From assembly GCF_001622165.1 (NCBI RefSeq), contig NZ_LVWG01000022.1:22519-86518 (forward strand): a stretch of DNA of 64,000 nt, written 5' to 3'. Numbering within the stretch: position 1 is the stretch's first letter; each line of letters opens with the position of its first letter. The notes under the pieces were generated by a model that saw only the letters and a list, made by a program, of their open reading frames with translations, was not told the DNA's origin and ran no database searches. The DNA comes from Pelodictyon luteolum (GTDB lineage Bacteria; Bacteroidota; Chlorobiia; Chlorobiales; Chlorobiaceae). The translations under genes were made by a program, and so were the position numbers. This document shows, one piece after another, positions 19,929-29,337 of this stretch.

Positions 19929-20564
19929 ATGAAATACAATCCGGTACGGAAGCTGCTCACTGAATCCGGCCAGCGGCAGGTAGAGGAGCGGATCAAAGCG
20001 GCCGAGGCGAGCACTTCGGGGGAGATTGTCGTGATGGTGGTCGAGGAGAGTTCCCGCTATCGCCACGCTTCGGTGGTCGGGGCCTTGTTTTCTTCAATGA
20101 TCGTCGCTGTGGCGGTGGGGCATTTTCAGGGCGGAGACGGCATGTGGCATTTTCTCGGTGTCTTCGTTCCGCTTTTCATCGTTTTCCATGAACTGCTCGT
20201 GCGTCTTGCACCCCTGCGCCGCATGTTTGCCCGCAAAACGGATATGCAGGACGCTGTCGCAAAAGCCTCCCTTGCAGCGTTTTACCAGAAGGGGATCAAC
20301 GGCACCGAGGCGGCGACGGGCGTACTCATCTATATCTCGCTTTTTGAGCACATGGTCAGGGTTGTGGCCGACAAAGGCATCAACGAGAAAGTGGACCCCG
20401 GAGCATGGACGGAGCTCGTCGGCGGCATAGTCCAGGGCATCCGGCGCGGTGATGCTGCAGCTGCCCTTTGCGAGGCTGTCGGCCGTTGCGGTGAGCTGCT
20501 TTCCAGGCATTTTCCGATCCGGGAGGGCGACAGGAATGAGCTCAGTAACCAAATCCGTTACTGA
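19929..20564 (+). CDS. Second TPM-domain membrane protein
   Basis: 211 residues from ATG 19929, which has AGGAGGAG four to eleven bases upstream; the longer frame from 19890 overlaps the previous gene and is less likely. The N-terminus TESGQRQVEERIKAAEASTSGEIVV resembles the TPM opening. Two membrane segments follow (about 50-70 and 75-92), then a soluble TPM-like C-terminus (LIYISLFEHMVRVVADKGIN). Together with lemA and the first TPM gene it forms a three-gene group with short spacings. Confidence 0.82.
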   Translation: MKYNPVRKLLTESGQRQVEERIKAAEASTSGEIVVMVVEESSRYRHASVVGALFSSMIVAVAVGHFQGGDGMWHFLGVFVPLFIVFHELLVRLAPLRRMFARKTDMQDAVAKASLAAFYQKGINGTEAATGVLIYISLFEHMVRVVADKGINEKVDPGAWTELVGGIVQGIRRGDAAAALCEAVGRCGELLSRHFPIREGDRNELSNQIRY

Positions 20565-20748
20565 GGCCTGTTTGATGAAGAAGCTCTGCCGGCTCGAGGA
20601 AAAGGATGCGCTGCGCCATGCCGGGCGCGTGGCCGAGGAGGGCGGGGCGCGCCATATATGCCGCAGGTGTGCCCGTGTAGCCAGAAAGAAAGATGCGCTC
20701 TGCAAGCCGCAGAAGATCAAACGCGACAAGCAGAAAGGCCGCCACTGA
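20536..20748 (+). CDS. Small basic cysteine-containing protein, unknown
   Basis: 70 residues from ATG 20536 (GGAGG upstream), overlapping the TPM gene by 29 bases, or 57 residues from ATG 20575. The second half carries HICRRCARVARKKDALCKP: a CxxC pair preceded by histidine plus a further cysteine, in a very basic context. This looks like a small metal- or nucleic-acid-binding protein. I do not recognise a named family. Codon use and tight coupling to the upstream gene support it as real. Confidence 0.6.
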   Translation: MSSVTKSVTEACLMKKLCRLEEKDALRHAGRVAEEGGARHICRRCARVARKKDALCKPQKIKRDKQKGRH

Positions 20749-20883
20749 AAAGTGCGCCGACCTCTTCAGCAAGCGTTGTGGATTCGTATATTGAAGAACA
20801 GGAGACCTGCGGAAGGGCCACCTTCGCCCGTCCGCAGCCTGAAGAGTCCAGTTCCGTAAGGCCAACACCAGAAGAGTGAGTAC

Positions 20884-21981
20884 ATGAAAAAAACAGCATT
20901 GTATCCCTGGCACGAGAAGGCCGGGGCGAGGATTATTGATTTCGGCGGATGGCTTATGCCGGTTCAGTATTCAGGCATCATTGCCGAACATCGGGCCGTC
21001 CGAAGTGCGGCGGGCCTTTTCGATGTCTCGCACATGGGGAATTTCTATGTGAAGGGGCCCCGTGCGGAGGAGTTCCTCCAGCATATGACCACCAATGACC
21101 TCAGCCGCGCTAAAAACGGTCAGGCCCAGTACAACGTGATGCTTTATCCAAGCGGCGGTATCGTTGACGATCTCATCATCTACCGCATCGACGCCCAAAC
21201 CTTTTTCATCATCGTCAACGCAGGCAACTGCGAAAAAGATTACCAGTGGCTCCAGGAGCATGTGGCAGAATATGATGGTGTCGTGCTTGAAGACCATTCA
21301 GCGGCGATGTCGCTGATCGCCCTTCAGGGTCCGAAGGCGTTCGATATCCTGAAAAAGGTGCTGCCTTCCCTCGTCGCCCCATCTCTCGGGTCGTTCCACT
21401 TCTGCACACTGGAGTATCGCGGTGTGGAGCTGATGGTGGCCCGCACCGGTTATACCGGCGAGATCGGTGTTGAAATCTGTGTGCCGAATGAGATGGCCCT
21501 TCCGCTCTGGGAAGAGCTGCTCCGGTCCGGACAGCCTGAAGGAATCCTTCCAATCGGTCTCGGCGCCCGCGATACCCTCCGCCTTGAAATGGGATATTCT
21601 CTCTACGGGCATGAAATCGATGAGGATACCAACCCCCTTGAAGCCCGCCTGAAATGGGTGGTGAAATTGGACAAAGGGCACTTTATCGGCCGGGAGGCCT
21701 GTCTTCAGGTGGAACTGAATCCGAAACGTTCGGTTGCAGGATTTGTGCTTGAGGGGCGCGCACTGCCGCGCCAGGGCTGCAAGCTCTTCAACAGCGATCA
21801 TCAGGAGATCGGGCGGGTGTGCAGCGGCACCCTCTCGCCGACCCTTCAGGAGCCGGTGGGTACCTGCAGCCTCCTTCGCGAGTACCAGAAGCCGGGCACG
21901 AGGGTGTTCGTCGAGATACGCGGCACCATGCAGCCGGGTACGATACGGCCCCTGCCGTTCGTGAAAACCTCCCTCTCCTAA
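20884..21981 (+). CDS. gcvT: Glycine cleavage system T protein (aminomethyltransferase)
   Basis: 365 residues. The enzyme transfers the aminomethyl carbon from lipoyl-GcvH to tetrahydrofolate, releasing ammonia. Family features: start KTALYPWHEKAGARIIDFGGW, VSHMGNFYVKGP, NVMLYPSGGIVDDLIIYR, the folate-site sequence ARTGYTGEIGVEI, and GLGARDTLRLEMGYSLYGHEID. The leader (20749-20883) contains a hairpin (CTGCGG 20807-20812 with CCGCAG 20832-20837) but no glycine-riboswitch architecture. Other gcv genes are not in the window. Confidence 0.97.
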   Translation: MKKTALYPWHEKAGARIIDFGGWLMPVQYSGIIAEHRAVRSAAGLFDVSHMGNFYVKGPRAEEFLQHMTTNDLSRAKNGQAQYNVMLYPSGGIVDDLIIYRIDAQTFFIIVNAGNCEKDYQWLQEHVAEYDGVVLEDHSAAMSLIALQGPKAFDILKKVLPSLVAPSLGSFHFCTLEYRGVELMVARTGYTGEIGVEICVPNEMALPLWEELLRSGQPEGILPIGLGARDTLRLEMGYSLYGHEIDEDTNPLEARLKWVVKLDKGHFIGREACLQVELNPKRSVAGFVLEGRALPRQGCKLFNSDHQEIGRVCSGTLSPTLQEPVGTCSLLREYQKPGTRVFVEIRGTMQPGTIRPLPFVKTSLS

Positions 21982-22019
21982 GGGGGAGGGTTCAATCATT
22001 CAACCACAGAAACTCAAGG

Positions 22020-24418
22020 GTGAAGAGGAAAAAGGACAACAGCGCGGATACCGGGAAAAAATCGGGGCACGGGGCTCTTAAACGGGAGATCGGAGGGATT
22101 GTCCTGATGCTTTCCGCCCTTTTCCTTGCCGGTTCGACCATCACCTTCCATCCCGGTGACCAGGCGGTCTATCTCCAGTTGCCCTGGTATGACATTTTGG
22201 GCCCTGCAGCACGTGATGCTGTAGCCCACATCCAGACCCCCTTCGGGCTTCTCGGCGCAAGGGTGGGGTCCTTTTTCGTCCGCTCTTTCCTTGGCTTCCC
22301 CTCGCTCCTGCTCTTTTCCGCGGTCTTCTTCTGGGGGGTCTCTCTGTTCCGTTCAAAAAGCCTGAAGTCGGCCTTGATCTTTTTCCTGTACAGCGTGCTG
22401 ATGTCGCTGGATCTGGCGGCAATGGGGGGGCTGACACCGTTCGCATTCAGCGACCTTCTTGCTGGAGCTGTCGGCAGGATGCTTGCCGAGATGTTCTCTA
22501 CATTGCTTGGCGCAACGGGAGCGTGGGCGCTTTTGCTGGCTATTGCTGCTGTTCCGTCATTCTATCTCAGCCGCATCATGCTCCCCGGCGTAGGGGCGGG
22601 TGTTGTGCCTACGGTTGCGGCCATGCCATCCCGCCTGTTTTCACGGATCGGGAACGTGTTCCGGGCTCTCGGTAAAAAAAAAATGAACCCGCTGCCGTAC
22701 CGGCTGCCATAGCAAGGCCCGCTGAGGCTTCTGTAGTTCCTCCCCCCGCACCAGAACGCCTCGAGGGCAACGCCCATTTACCCTATAGTACGCCTGCCCT
22801 CTTCTCTTCCCCCCCCGGCGTAAGTCGGGATGACGGTGTGGAGCTTGTCGTTCAGCAGGCCACCCATGAAATGGAGGCTGATCTCGACGATCGCAAGCTG
22901 AAGGTGAAGACGAAAGACCGCGATACCTACCGCATACCCTCCATCGACCTGCTTGAAAAGGGACCGGAGGGTGATGGCGGGATTGATGAGGAGCATCTTG
23001 CCGAAAGCAAGCGACGTCTCCTCGAAAAGCTCTCCATCTACAAGATCGAGGTGATGAGGATACAGGCGACGGTGGGGCCGAGGGTGACGCTGTTTGAGAT
23101 GGAACTTGCGCCTGATGTGAAGGTCAGCCGGGTGACGGCGCTGGAAAATGACCTTGCCATGGCCCTTGCCGCCAGGGGCATCCGCATCATCGCGCCCATC
23201 CCCGGAAAGAACGCCGTCGGCGTCGAGATCCCCAACAGCCGCCCTGAGACCGTCATGCTCCGGAGCGTGCTGCAGGTGGAGAAGTTCAAGAACAGCCGTT
23301 ACATCCTGCCGATCGTGCTCGGCAAGACCATCTCAAACGAGGTCTATATCGATGACTTGACCGCCATGCCGCACCTCCTCATCGCCGGCTCGACCGGCTC
23401 GGGCAAGTCGGTCGGCATCAACGTCATTCTCTCCAGCCTCCTATACTCCTGCACTCCCGACAAGGTGAAGTTCGTCCTTATCGATCCGAAGCGGGTCGAG
23501 CTGTTCCATTACCAGCACCTGAAAAACCACTTCCTGCTTCGATTCCCCGGATTCGATGAACAGATTGTAACGGAGCCGCAGAAAGCGGTCTACGCCCTGA
23601 AGTGCGTCGAAAAGGAGATGGAGCTGCGCTATATCCGCCTCGAGCAGGCCGGGGTCCGCAACATCGGGGACTTTAACCGGGCGAACCCCATGGATGCGAT
23701 GTACTACATCGTTGTGGTCATTGACGAGCTCGCCGATCTCATGATCACCGCCGGCCGCGACGTCGAGGAGCCTATCACGCGCCTTGCCCAGCTGGCCCGC
23801 GCTGTCGGCATCCATCTCATCGTGGCTACCCAGCGTCCTTCTGTCGACATCATCACAGGCATCATCAAGGCGAACTTCCCTTCGCGCATCGCCTTTCAGG
23901 TGGCAAGCAAAGTGGACTCGAGAACCATTCTTGACGGGTCCGGCGCCGAACAGCTTCTCGGCGATGGTGACATGCTCTACCAGCCGTCTTCACTCCCGAA
24001 GGCCATCCGCCTCCAGGGGCCATATGTTTCGTCGAAAGAAGTAGAGGCAGTGACGCGCTATATCGGCAGCCAGCATGCCCTGACGGATGTCCGTGACGTT
24101 CTTCTGCCGAAGGGTGAGATGCGGAAACGGGGAAGCTCTGAGAATGGTGCCCCACAGTCGTTTGGTGCAGAAGATGATGAGCGGGACCCGGCATTTGACG
24201 AGGCAGCAAGGCTTGTGGTTATGAGCCAGCAGGGTAGTACTTCGCTGCTCCAGCGGCGGCTCCGGCTCGGCTTCAGCCGTGCGGGAAGGGTTATGGACCA
24301 GCTGGAGAAAGAGGGGATCGTAGGGCCGCAGGATGGAAGCCGTGCACGTGATGTGCTCATTGCCGACCTGAGTGAACTTGAAGTGAGGTTGAACGCGCCC
24401 CCCGAAGAGGATTACTAG
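22020..24418 (+). CDS. ftsK: DNA translocase FtsK, interrupted by a -1 shift at A10
   Basis: Two frames together encode one FtsK. The first (GTG 22020 to TAG 22712, 230 codons) holds four membrane segments. The second, open upstream of 22838, holds the motor: Walker A AGSTGSGKSVG, Walker B VVVIDELADLMI, and a C-terminal winged-helix gamma domain (SQQGSTSLLQRRLRLGFSRAG). The frames join exactly if one base is re-read within AAAAAAAAAA at 22674-22683; the fused length is then 799 residues, normal for FtsK, with a Pro/Ala-rich linker after the run. Without a shift the first frame ends nine codons after the run. This is either slippage-based expression, a true mutation or a sequencing error. ATG 22107 is an alternative start. 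Confidence 0.85.
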
Positions 24419-24504
24419 GAGCGGTATAAGCAGTGACCTCTTGATGAAACCGGCTCCCGGACCTCAGCGGGCCCGGGTCGATTTCTCTCCTTGCGGTCAG
24501 CAGC

Positions 24505-24774
24505 TTAGACGGATTCCACCCGGACGATTTCCGGAATGGCTTTCTTGATGGCCTGCTCGACGCCCGCCCGAAGGGTCAGGGTGCTCATGGGGCAGCTGCC
24601 GCATGCTCCAAGCAGTTTCACATCCACAACCATATCCTTGGTGATGCCGACAAGCTGGCAGTCTCCGCCGTCAACCTGCAGGTATGGGCGTACGGTTTCA
24701 AGTGCGGCGATCACACGGTCATAGAGTGCATCGCTGTTCGGCAGGTAGTCTTTGCTTGTGCTCATGGCATACAT
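24505..24774 (-). CDS. NifU C-terminal domain iron-sulfur scaffold protein
   Basis: 89 residues made almost wholly of a NifU-like C-terminal domain. VRPYLQVDGGDCQLVGI is followed by LLGACGSCPMSTLTLRAGVE, whose CxxC (Cys58, Cys61) carries the transferable cluster in this family. ATG 24765 (MSTSKDY) is an equally plausible start. It is encoded 78 bases downstream of mrp on the same strand, so two iron-sulfur cluster carriers lie together. Confidence 0.93.
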   Translation of the reverse strand: MYAMSTSKDYLPNSDALYDRVIAALETVRPYLQVDGGDCQLVGITKDMVVDVKLLGACGSCPMSTLTLRAGVEQAIKKAIPEIVRVESV

Positions 24775-24852
24775 CTTTTAGTAATTGGAAATACAGGTGA
24801 ACCTCCCCGGAGGAACAGGGTAATATCTACCCCGGTCCTCAAAAAAACAACT

Positions 24853-26040
24853 CTAAACCGTTTCATCGTTCCCGCATCCGCATCCGCTGCCGCAACCGGT
24901 GTTCTCGTCCCGGCATGAGGCGTTCGTGATGGATATCCTGCGGGCAGTCTCCATTGCAACACCCTTCAGCGCTTTGGCCGACGTGGATTCGGGTTTGCCG
25001 AGGACGTAGGGCATGCCGCTGTCGCTGCCCTCTCCGACACCGCGCTCGATCGGAATGGCTCCGAGGAACGACAGCCCCTGGGCTTTGGCGAAGCGCTCTC
25101 CGCCTTTCTGGCCGAAGATGTAGTCTCTTGAACCGTCCGGAAGTTCGTACCAGCTCATGTTCTCCACGAGGCCGAGGATGGGGACACCTACTTTCCCAAA
25201 CATGCTGACGGCTTTCGAAACGTCGGCTAGTGCCACGTCCTGCGGAGTGGTGACGATGAGGGCTCCGGTGACGGGGATGGTCTGTACGAGCGTAAGCTGT
25301 ATGTCTCCGGTTCCGGGAGGAAGGTCGAAGACCAGATAGTCGAGCTCGCCCCAGTCGACGTCGGTGATGAACTGCTTGATGGCGCTGGAGGCCATCGGAC
25401 CGCGCCATATGACGGCGGTGTCGGTTTCAATGAGGAAGCCGATCGACATCAGCTTCACCCCGAATTTTTCAAGCGGCCGGATTTTCTTGCCCGACATTTC
25501 AGGCTTCTCGGAGTGGAGCCCGAACATGGTAGGGATACTCGGTCCATAGAGATCGGCGTCGATGAGTCCGACCTTCGCGCCGCTTTCTGCGAGGCTGACG
25601 GCGAGGTTGACGGCGAGGGTCGATTTTCCTACCCCGCCCTTTCCTGATGCCACGGCGATGATGTTTTTCACACCCTGGAGCGGTTTGTCATGCCCGCCGC
25701 ACTGGCCGCTCGAGCACTGGTGTCCGTTGTCATGGCTGTGCCCGTCACCGGGCTCATGGCCGTGGCTGCAGCTGGAGCCGGAAGTCACTTTCGCCTCCAG
25801 ATTTACCCTGATGGTGCCGACTCCCGGCACACCGGCCTTTACGGCATTGATGCAGGCCGTTTTGATCTCTTCCTTCAAGGGGCATGCCGGTGTTGTGAGC
25901 ACCACGCTGAACGACACATCGCCAGCATCGCTGATGGCAATGTCACGGATCATGCCGAGGGTGACGAGGTCTTTTTTGAGGTCGGGTTCCTGCACGGTGG
26001 AGAGTGCCTGGAGAATCTGCTGCTGGTCTATTGCGGGCAT
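24853..26040 (-). CDS. mrp: Mrp/ApbC-type iron-sulfur cluster carrier ATPase
   Basis: 395 residues. An N-terminal MIP18/DUF59 domain (about 5-80; LSTVQEPDLKKDLVTLGMI) is joined by a His/Cys-rich linker (about 92-118) to a P-loop domain with the deviant Walker A ASGKGGVGKST (about 132), DADLYGPSIPTMFG and VFDLPPGTGDIQLT. The C-terminus ends in a cysteine cluster (CGSGCGCG). The usual CxxC of Mrp proteins near the end of the ATPase domain is not obvious; the histidine-rich linker and Cys tail may take over metal or cluster binding (inference). It likely passes 4Fe-4S clusters to target proteins. Confidence 0.93.
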   Translation of the reverse strand: MPAIDQQQILQALSTVQEPDLKKDLVTLGMIRDIAISDAGDVSFSVVLTTPACPLKEEIKTACINAVKAGVPGVGTIRVNLEAKVTSGSSCSHGHEPGDGHSHDNGHQCSSGQCGGHDKPLQGVKNIIAVASGKGGVGKSTLAVNLAVSLAESGAKVGLIDADLYGPSIPTMFGLHSEKPEMSGKKIRPLEKFGVKLMSIGFLIETDTAVIWRGPMASSAIKQFITDVDWGELDYLVFDLPPGTGDIQLTLVQTIPVTGALIVTTPQDVALADVSKAVSMFGKVGVPILGLVENMSWYELPDGSRDYIFGQKGGERFAKAQGLSFLGAIPIERGVGEGSDSGMPYVLGKPESTSAKALKGVAMETARRISITNASCRDENTGCGSGCGCGNDETV

Positions 26041-26073
26041 GGCTTTATCGGGTGGGTTAAATGATTGCGGAAG

Positions 26074-27384
26074 TTACTTCTGCATGAAGCGCAGCGAGAT
26101 TGTGACACCCTCTAAGCTGAACTTCTCTCGCAGCTTGTTTTCGAGGAATTTCCTGAAATTGGTCTGTACAAGCTCCGGATTATTGCAGAAAAATGCAAAT
26201 ACCGGCCAAGGTGCCTCGATCTGGGTCATGTACTTGATTTTCAGCTCCTTGCCCGTCCGGGTGGATGGGTGGTTGGCGGCAAGAGCCTCCTCGAGGAATC
26301 GGTTGAGGGCGCTCGTGCTGATTTTCCGCGAGCGGTTCTGGCTGATCTCTTTTGCTGTATCGATGGCGCGGTAGAGGTTCTTTTTCGTCAGGGCCGAGGT
26401 GAAGATAACCGGGACATAGGAAAGGTTTCCCATATGGGAGCGGAGGGTCTCTTCGTACAGCTTGCTCGTCTTGGAGTCCTTTTCGACGAGATCCCACTTG
26501 TTGACGAGGAGGAGCACGCCGCGTTTGCGTTCAGCGGCGATGTTGATGATCTTCAGGTCCTGCTTTTCGATGCCCGGTGTGGCATCGAGCATGACGATGG
26601 CCACTTCGCAGCGTTCGATGGCCCGTTCGCTGCGCAGCGAGCTGTAATACTCGATTCCGGCACTGATCTTTGTCCGCTTGCGCAGACCTGCCGTATCGAT
26701 CAGAAGGAACTCCTGCTGTTTACGGGTGAAACGGGTGTCGATGGCGTCGCGCGTGGTGCCGGGAATGCTGGAGACAATCTGGCGGTTGGTGCCGAGGAGG
26801 GCATTGACGAAGCTGGATTTACCGACGTTCGGGCGGCCGATGACGGCAAGCCTTATGGCACCGTCTTCTTCCGGGGGGCCGTCGGACTCGGGGAAGTTGA
26901 GGAGGATCTCATCGAGCAGGTCGGCCACGCCGCTGCCGTCACGTGCCGATATTGCCCAGGGTTCAGTGAATCCTGTGCTGACGAAGGATGCCGCTTCAAT
27001 GGCAAGCTGCGGCGACTCCGCCTTGTTGACGGCAAGGAAGGTCGGCTTGTCGGAAAAGTTCCTCTTGAGGATCTTGGCGAGCTCAAGGTCGTCGTAGGAA
27101 AGGCCCGAGCGCACGTCAGTCAGAAAAATGATGATGTCGGCGTCATGGATGGCCATCATGGTCTGTTCGAGCATGGCCGTGCTGATGACGCCATCCTCGG
27201 GAGCGTACCCTCCGGTATCCATCAGGCGGAATTCGCGGCCCTGCCAGTGCCCTTCAGCGATGTGGCGATCGCGGGTCACTCCGGGCGTGGGGTCGACGAT
27301 GGCAGCCTTCTCGCGGAGGATACGGTTGAAGAGGGTTGATTTGCCGACATTGGGTCGGCCGACCAGGGCGATTAGAGGCTTCAT
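26074..27384 (-). CDS. der: Ribosome-assembly GTPase Der (EngA)
   Basis: 436 residues with two tandem GTPase domains, the hallmark of Der. The first P-loop is [12 protein letters not shown] at residue 8, with [10 protein letters not shown] as G3; the second is [16 protein letters not shown] near residue 183, with DTAGLRKR and [11 protein letters not shown]-terminal KH-like domain ends LRFMQK. The protein acts in 50S subunit maturation. It is transcribed away from rplM; the 143-base divergent gap (27385-27527) is A+T-rich, includes a TATAAT at 27442, and presumably holds promoters for both directions. Confidence 0.97.
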   Translation of the reverse strand: MKPLIALVGRPNVGKSTLFNRILREKAAIVDPTPGVTRDRHIAEGHWQGREFRLMDTGGYAPEDGVISTAMLEQTMMAIHDADIIIFLTDVRSGLSYDDLELAKILKRNFSDKPTFLAVNKAESPQLAIEAASFVSTGFTEPWAISARDGSGVADLLDEILLNFPESDGPPEEDGAIRLAVIGRPNVGKSSFVNALLGTNRQIVSSIPGTTRDAIDTRFTRKQQEFLLIDTAGLRKRTKISAGIEYYSSLRSERAIERCEVAIVMLDATPGIEKQDLKIINIAAERKRGVLLLVNKWDLVEKDSKTSKLYEETLRSHMGNLSYVPVIFTSALTKKNLYRAIDTAKEISQNRSRKISTSALNRFLEEALAANHPSTRTGKELKIKYMTQIEAPWPVFAFFCNNPELVQTNFRKFLENKLREKFSLEGVTISLRFMQK

Positions 27385-27527
27385 CTAAGGAGTGCTGCTA
27401 AGGGTTCGTTCCCCCCGGAGAGGCTGTGAAAAGGAGAACGGTATAATTTGTAGAATTAAGTGAAATAATTTACATTGATAAACTTTATTTTTCGGAAAAG
27501 TCCTGTTAAAACCATTGTACACACAGC

Positions 27528-27977
27528 ATGAGCAAGACGCTAAGTTTTAAAACATATTCGGCGAAGCCTGCCGATGTCGAACGGAAGTGGTATGTCATAG
27601 ATGCCGAAGGCCAGGTTCTTGGCAGGATGGCGGCTGAGATCGCCAGAGTCCTCAGGGGGAAGCACAAGCCCCAGTTCACTCCGCACGTTGATACCGGTGA
27701 CTTCATCGTGGTCACCAATGCCGAGAAAGTAGCCCTCAGCGGAAACAAAGAGAATCTGAAGACCTACTTCTCCCACTCCCATTACCCGGGCGGCGTCAGG
27801 GTAGACTCCGTGAAGGACCTGCTTCGCAAAAAGCCGGAAAAGATCATTGAGCACGCCGTATGGGGCATGCTTCCGCACAACAACCTTGGCCGCCAGCTCT
27901 TCAGGAAACTGAAGGTATATGCAGGTACTCAGCATCCGCATGAGGCTCAGGCGCCGACTGAAATGAAAATACACTAA
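27528..27977 (+). CDS. rplM: Ribosomal protein L13
   Basis: 149 residues, normal length. The N-terminus [37 protein letters not shown], and the C-terminal signature [24 protein letters not shown] are typical of L13, an early-assembling 50S protein. It heads the conserved rplM-rpsI pair with 18 bases to rpsI. Confidence 0.99.
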   Translation: MSKTLSFKTYSAKPADVERKWYVIDAEGQVLGRMAAEIARVLRGKHKPQFTPHVDTGDFIVVTNAEKVALSGNKENLKTYFSHSHYPGGVRVDSVKDLLRKKPEKIIEHAVWGMLPHNNLGRQLFRKLKVYAGTQHPHEAQAPTEMKIH

Positions 27978-27995
27978 ACAATAAAGCGAGAGGGA

Positions 27996-28385
27996 ATGAA
28001 AGAGGTTATCGATACCGTTGGACGCCGCAAAACCTCCGTTGCACGGGTGTTCATGACTCCGGGCAAGGGCAGGGTCATCATCAACAAGCTGCCGGTCGAA
28101 GAATATTTCCGGGACGAGGTCAAGCGTCTGCATGCACTCCGTCCGCTGGTACTGACCGAGAAGACTGAAGACTTCGACATCAAGGTCAATGTGAAAGGCG
28201 GCGGACTCAGCGGCCAGTCGGGAGCGGTCAGCCTCGGCATTGCCCGTGCTCTCACCGAGTTCGATGACGCGGCCCGTGCGGTCCTGAAGCAGGAACGCCT
28301 TCTTACCAGGGATCCCCGCATGGTCGAGCGCAAGAAGTTCGGCCGCAAAAAGGCGCGCAAGAGCTTCCAGTTCTCCAAGCGTTGA
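27996..28385 (+). CDS. rpsI: Ribosomal protein S9
   Basis: 129 residues. The opening [21 protein letters not shown], the middle [21 protein letters not shown] and the C-terminal [18 protein letters not shown] are diagnostic; the C-terminal Lys-Arg tail reaches the P-site tRNA anticodon. Co-transcribed with rplM, with AGCGAGAGGGA just before the ATG. Confidence 0.99.
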   Translation: MKEVIDTVGRRKTSVARVFMTPGKGRVIINKLPVEEYFRDEVKRLHALRPLVLTEKTEDFDIKVNVKGGGLSGQSGAVSLGIARALTEFDDAARAVLKQERLLTRDPRMVERKKFGRKKARKSFQFSKR

Positions 28386-28433
28386 TATTTCCGGATTACT
28401 TTTTTTCGTACAACATCCCACATACCGCGCCGT

Positions 28434-28489
28434 TCCGGGGGTTTCCCCCGGATGGAGCATTCCGGCAGTGTCCGGCGCTGTTGCGCCGG
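28434..28489 (+). promoter_or_regulatory. Paired hairpins in the rpsI-rpsB gap
   Basis: Two perfect stems lie in the 158-base gap: TCCGGGGG/CCCCCGGA with a TTT loop (28434-28452), and CCGGCGC/GCGCCGG with a TGTT loop (28472-28489). A T-rich stretch (ACTTTTTTT at 28398-28406) precedes rather than follows them, so they do not look like a simple terminator. They may be part of an rpsB leader through which S2 represses its own operon, as seen in other bacteria. That role is inference. Confidence 0.5.
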
Positions 28490-28543
28490 GTCCCGGCATG
28501 CGGGCGGCGGTAGAGGCAACAACTAAACACAAGGACACGACAA

Positions 28544-29299
28544 ATGTCACACTTTCAGCTTGAAGAGATGCTCCGCGCAGGAGTCCACTTCGGCCACCTC
28601 GCACGCCGCTGGTGCCCGAAAATGAAGCCGTACATCTTCATGGAGAAGAACGGCGTTCATATCATCGACCTTCAGAAGACCCTCGTTCTCGCCGATGATG
28701 CCCTCAACGCACTCGATGCCATTGCCCAGACCGGCAGGGAGATCATGTTTGTCGGCACCAAAAAGCAGGCCAAGCAGATCATCGCAGCCGAGGCCACGCG
28801 CGCCGGCATGCCTTTCGTCTGTGAGCGCTGGCTCGGCGGCATGCTCACCAACTTCTCCACCATCCGCCAGAGCATCAGGCGCATGAACTCCATCGAACGG
28901 ATGGAGACGGACGGTACCTTCGACATGATTACCAAAAAAGAGCGCCTCATGCTTGCCCGCGAGCGCGAGAAACTCATGCGGATCCTCGGCGGCATCGCCA
29001 CGATGACCCGTCTGCCTGCAGCACTCTTCATCGTCGACATTAAAAAAGAGCACATCGCCATCAAGGAAGCCCGTTCGCTCGGTATCCCGATTTTCGCAAT
29101 GGTCGACACCAACTGCGACCCGGAGCAGGTTGACTATGTCATTCCTGCCAACGACGATGCGATCCGCTCCATTCAGCTTATGGTAAAGGCCGTGGCCGAC
29201 ACCGTCGTCAACGCACGTGCCATGAAGGTCGAGCAGGAAGTCCTCGCAGAGATGGATGAGCCGGAAGCTGCCGAGGGTGCAGAGGAAAGCGCAGAGTAA
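28544..29299 (+). CDS. rpsB: Ribosomal protein S2
   Basis: 251 residues. [61 protein letters not shown] and [20 protein letters not shown] are S2 signatures. S2 is a late-binding 30S protein needed for S1 docking. It forms the conserved rpsB-tsf pair with a 38-base gap. Confidence 0.99.
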   Translation: MSHFQLEEMLRAGVHFGHLARRWCPKMKPYIFMEKNGVHIIDLQKTLVLADDALNALDAIAQTGREIMFVGTKKQAKQIIAAEATRAGMPFVCERWLGGMLTNFSTIRQSIRRMNSIERMETDGTFDMITKKERLMLAREREKLMRILGGIATMTRLPAALFIVDIKKEHIAIKEARSLGIPIFAMVDTNCDPEQVDYVIPANDDAIRSIQLMVKAVADTVVNARAMKVEQEVLAEMDEPEAAEGAEESAE

Positions 29300-29337
29300 C
29301 AAGCACAACAAGAATTACAAGACAACAGCCTAGAGAC

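Noticed and set aside
20749..20883. Glycine riboswitch upstream of gcvT
   Set aside because: Only a simple hairpin is seen; the tandem aptamer architecture and length are missing.
22838..24418. FtsK motor as an independent gene starting at GTG 22838
   Set aside because: The frame stays open and in-character back to the A10 run, with a Pro/Ala linker typical of FtsK, and no ribosome site is seen at 22838; one interrupted gene explains it better.
26269..27339. 356-codon plus-strand frame
   Set aside because: Antisense of der, which carries two clear GTPase domains.
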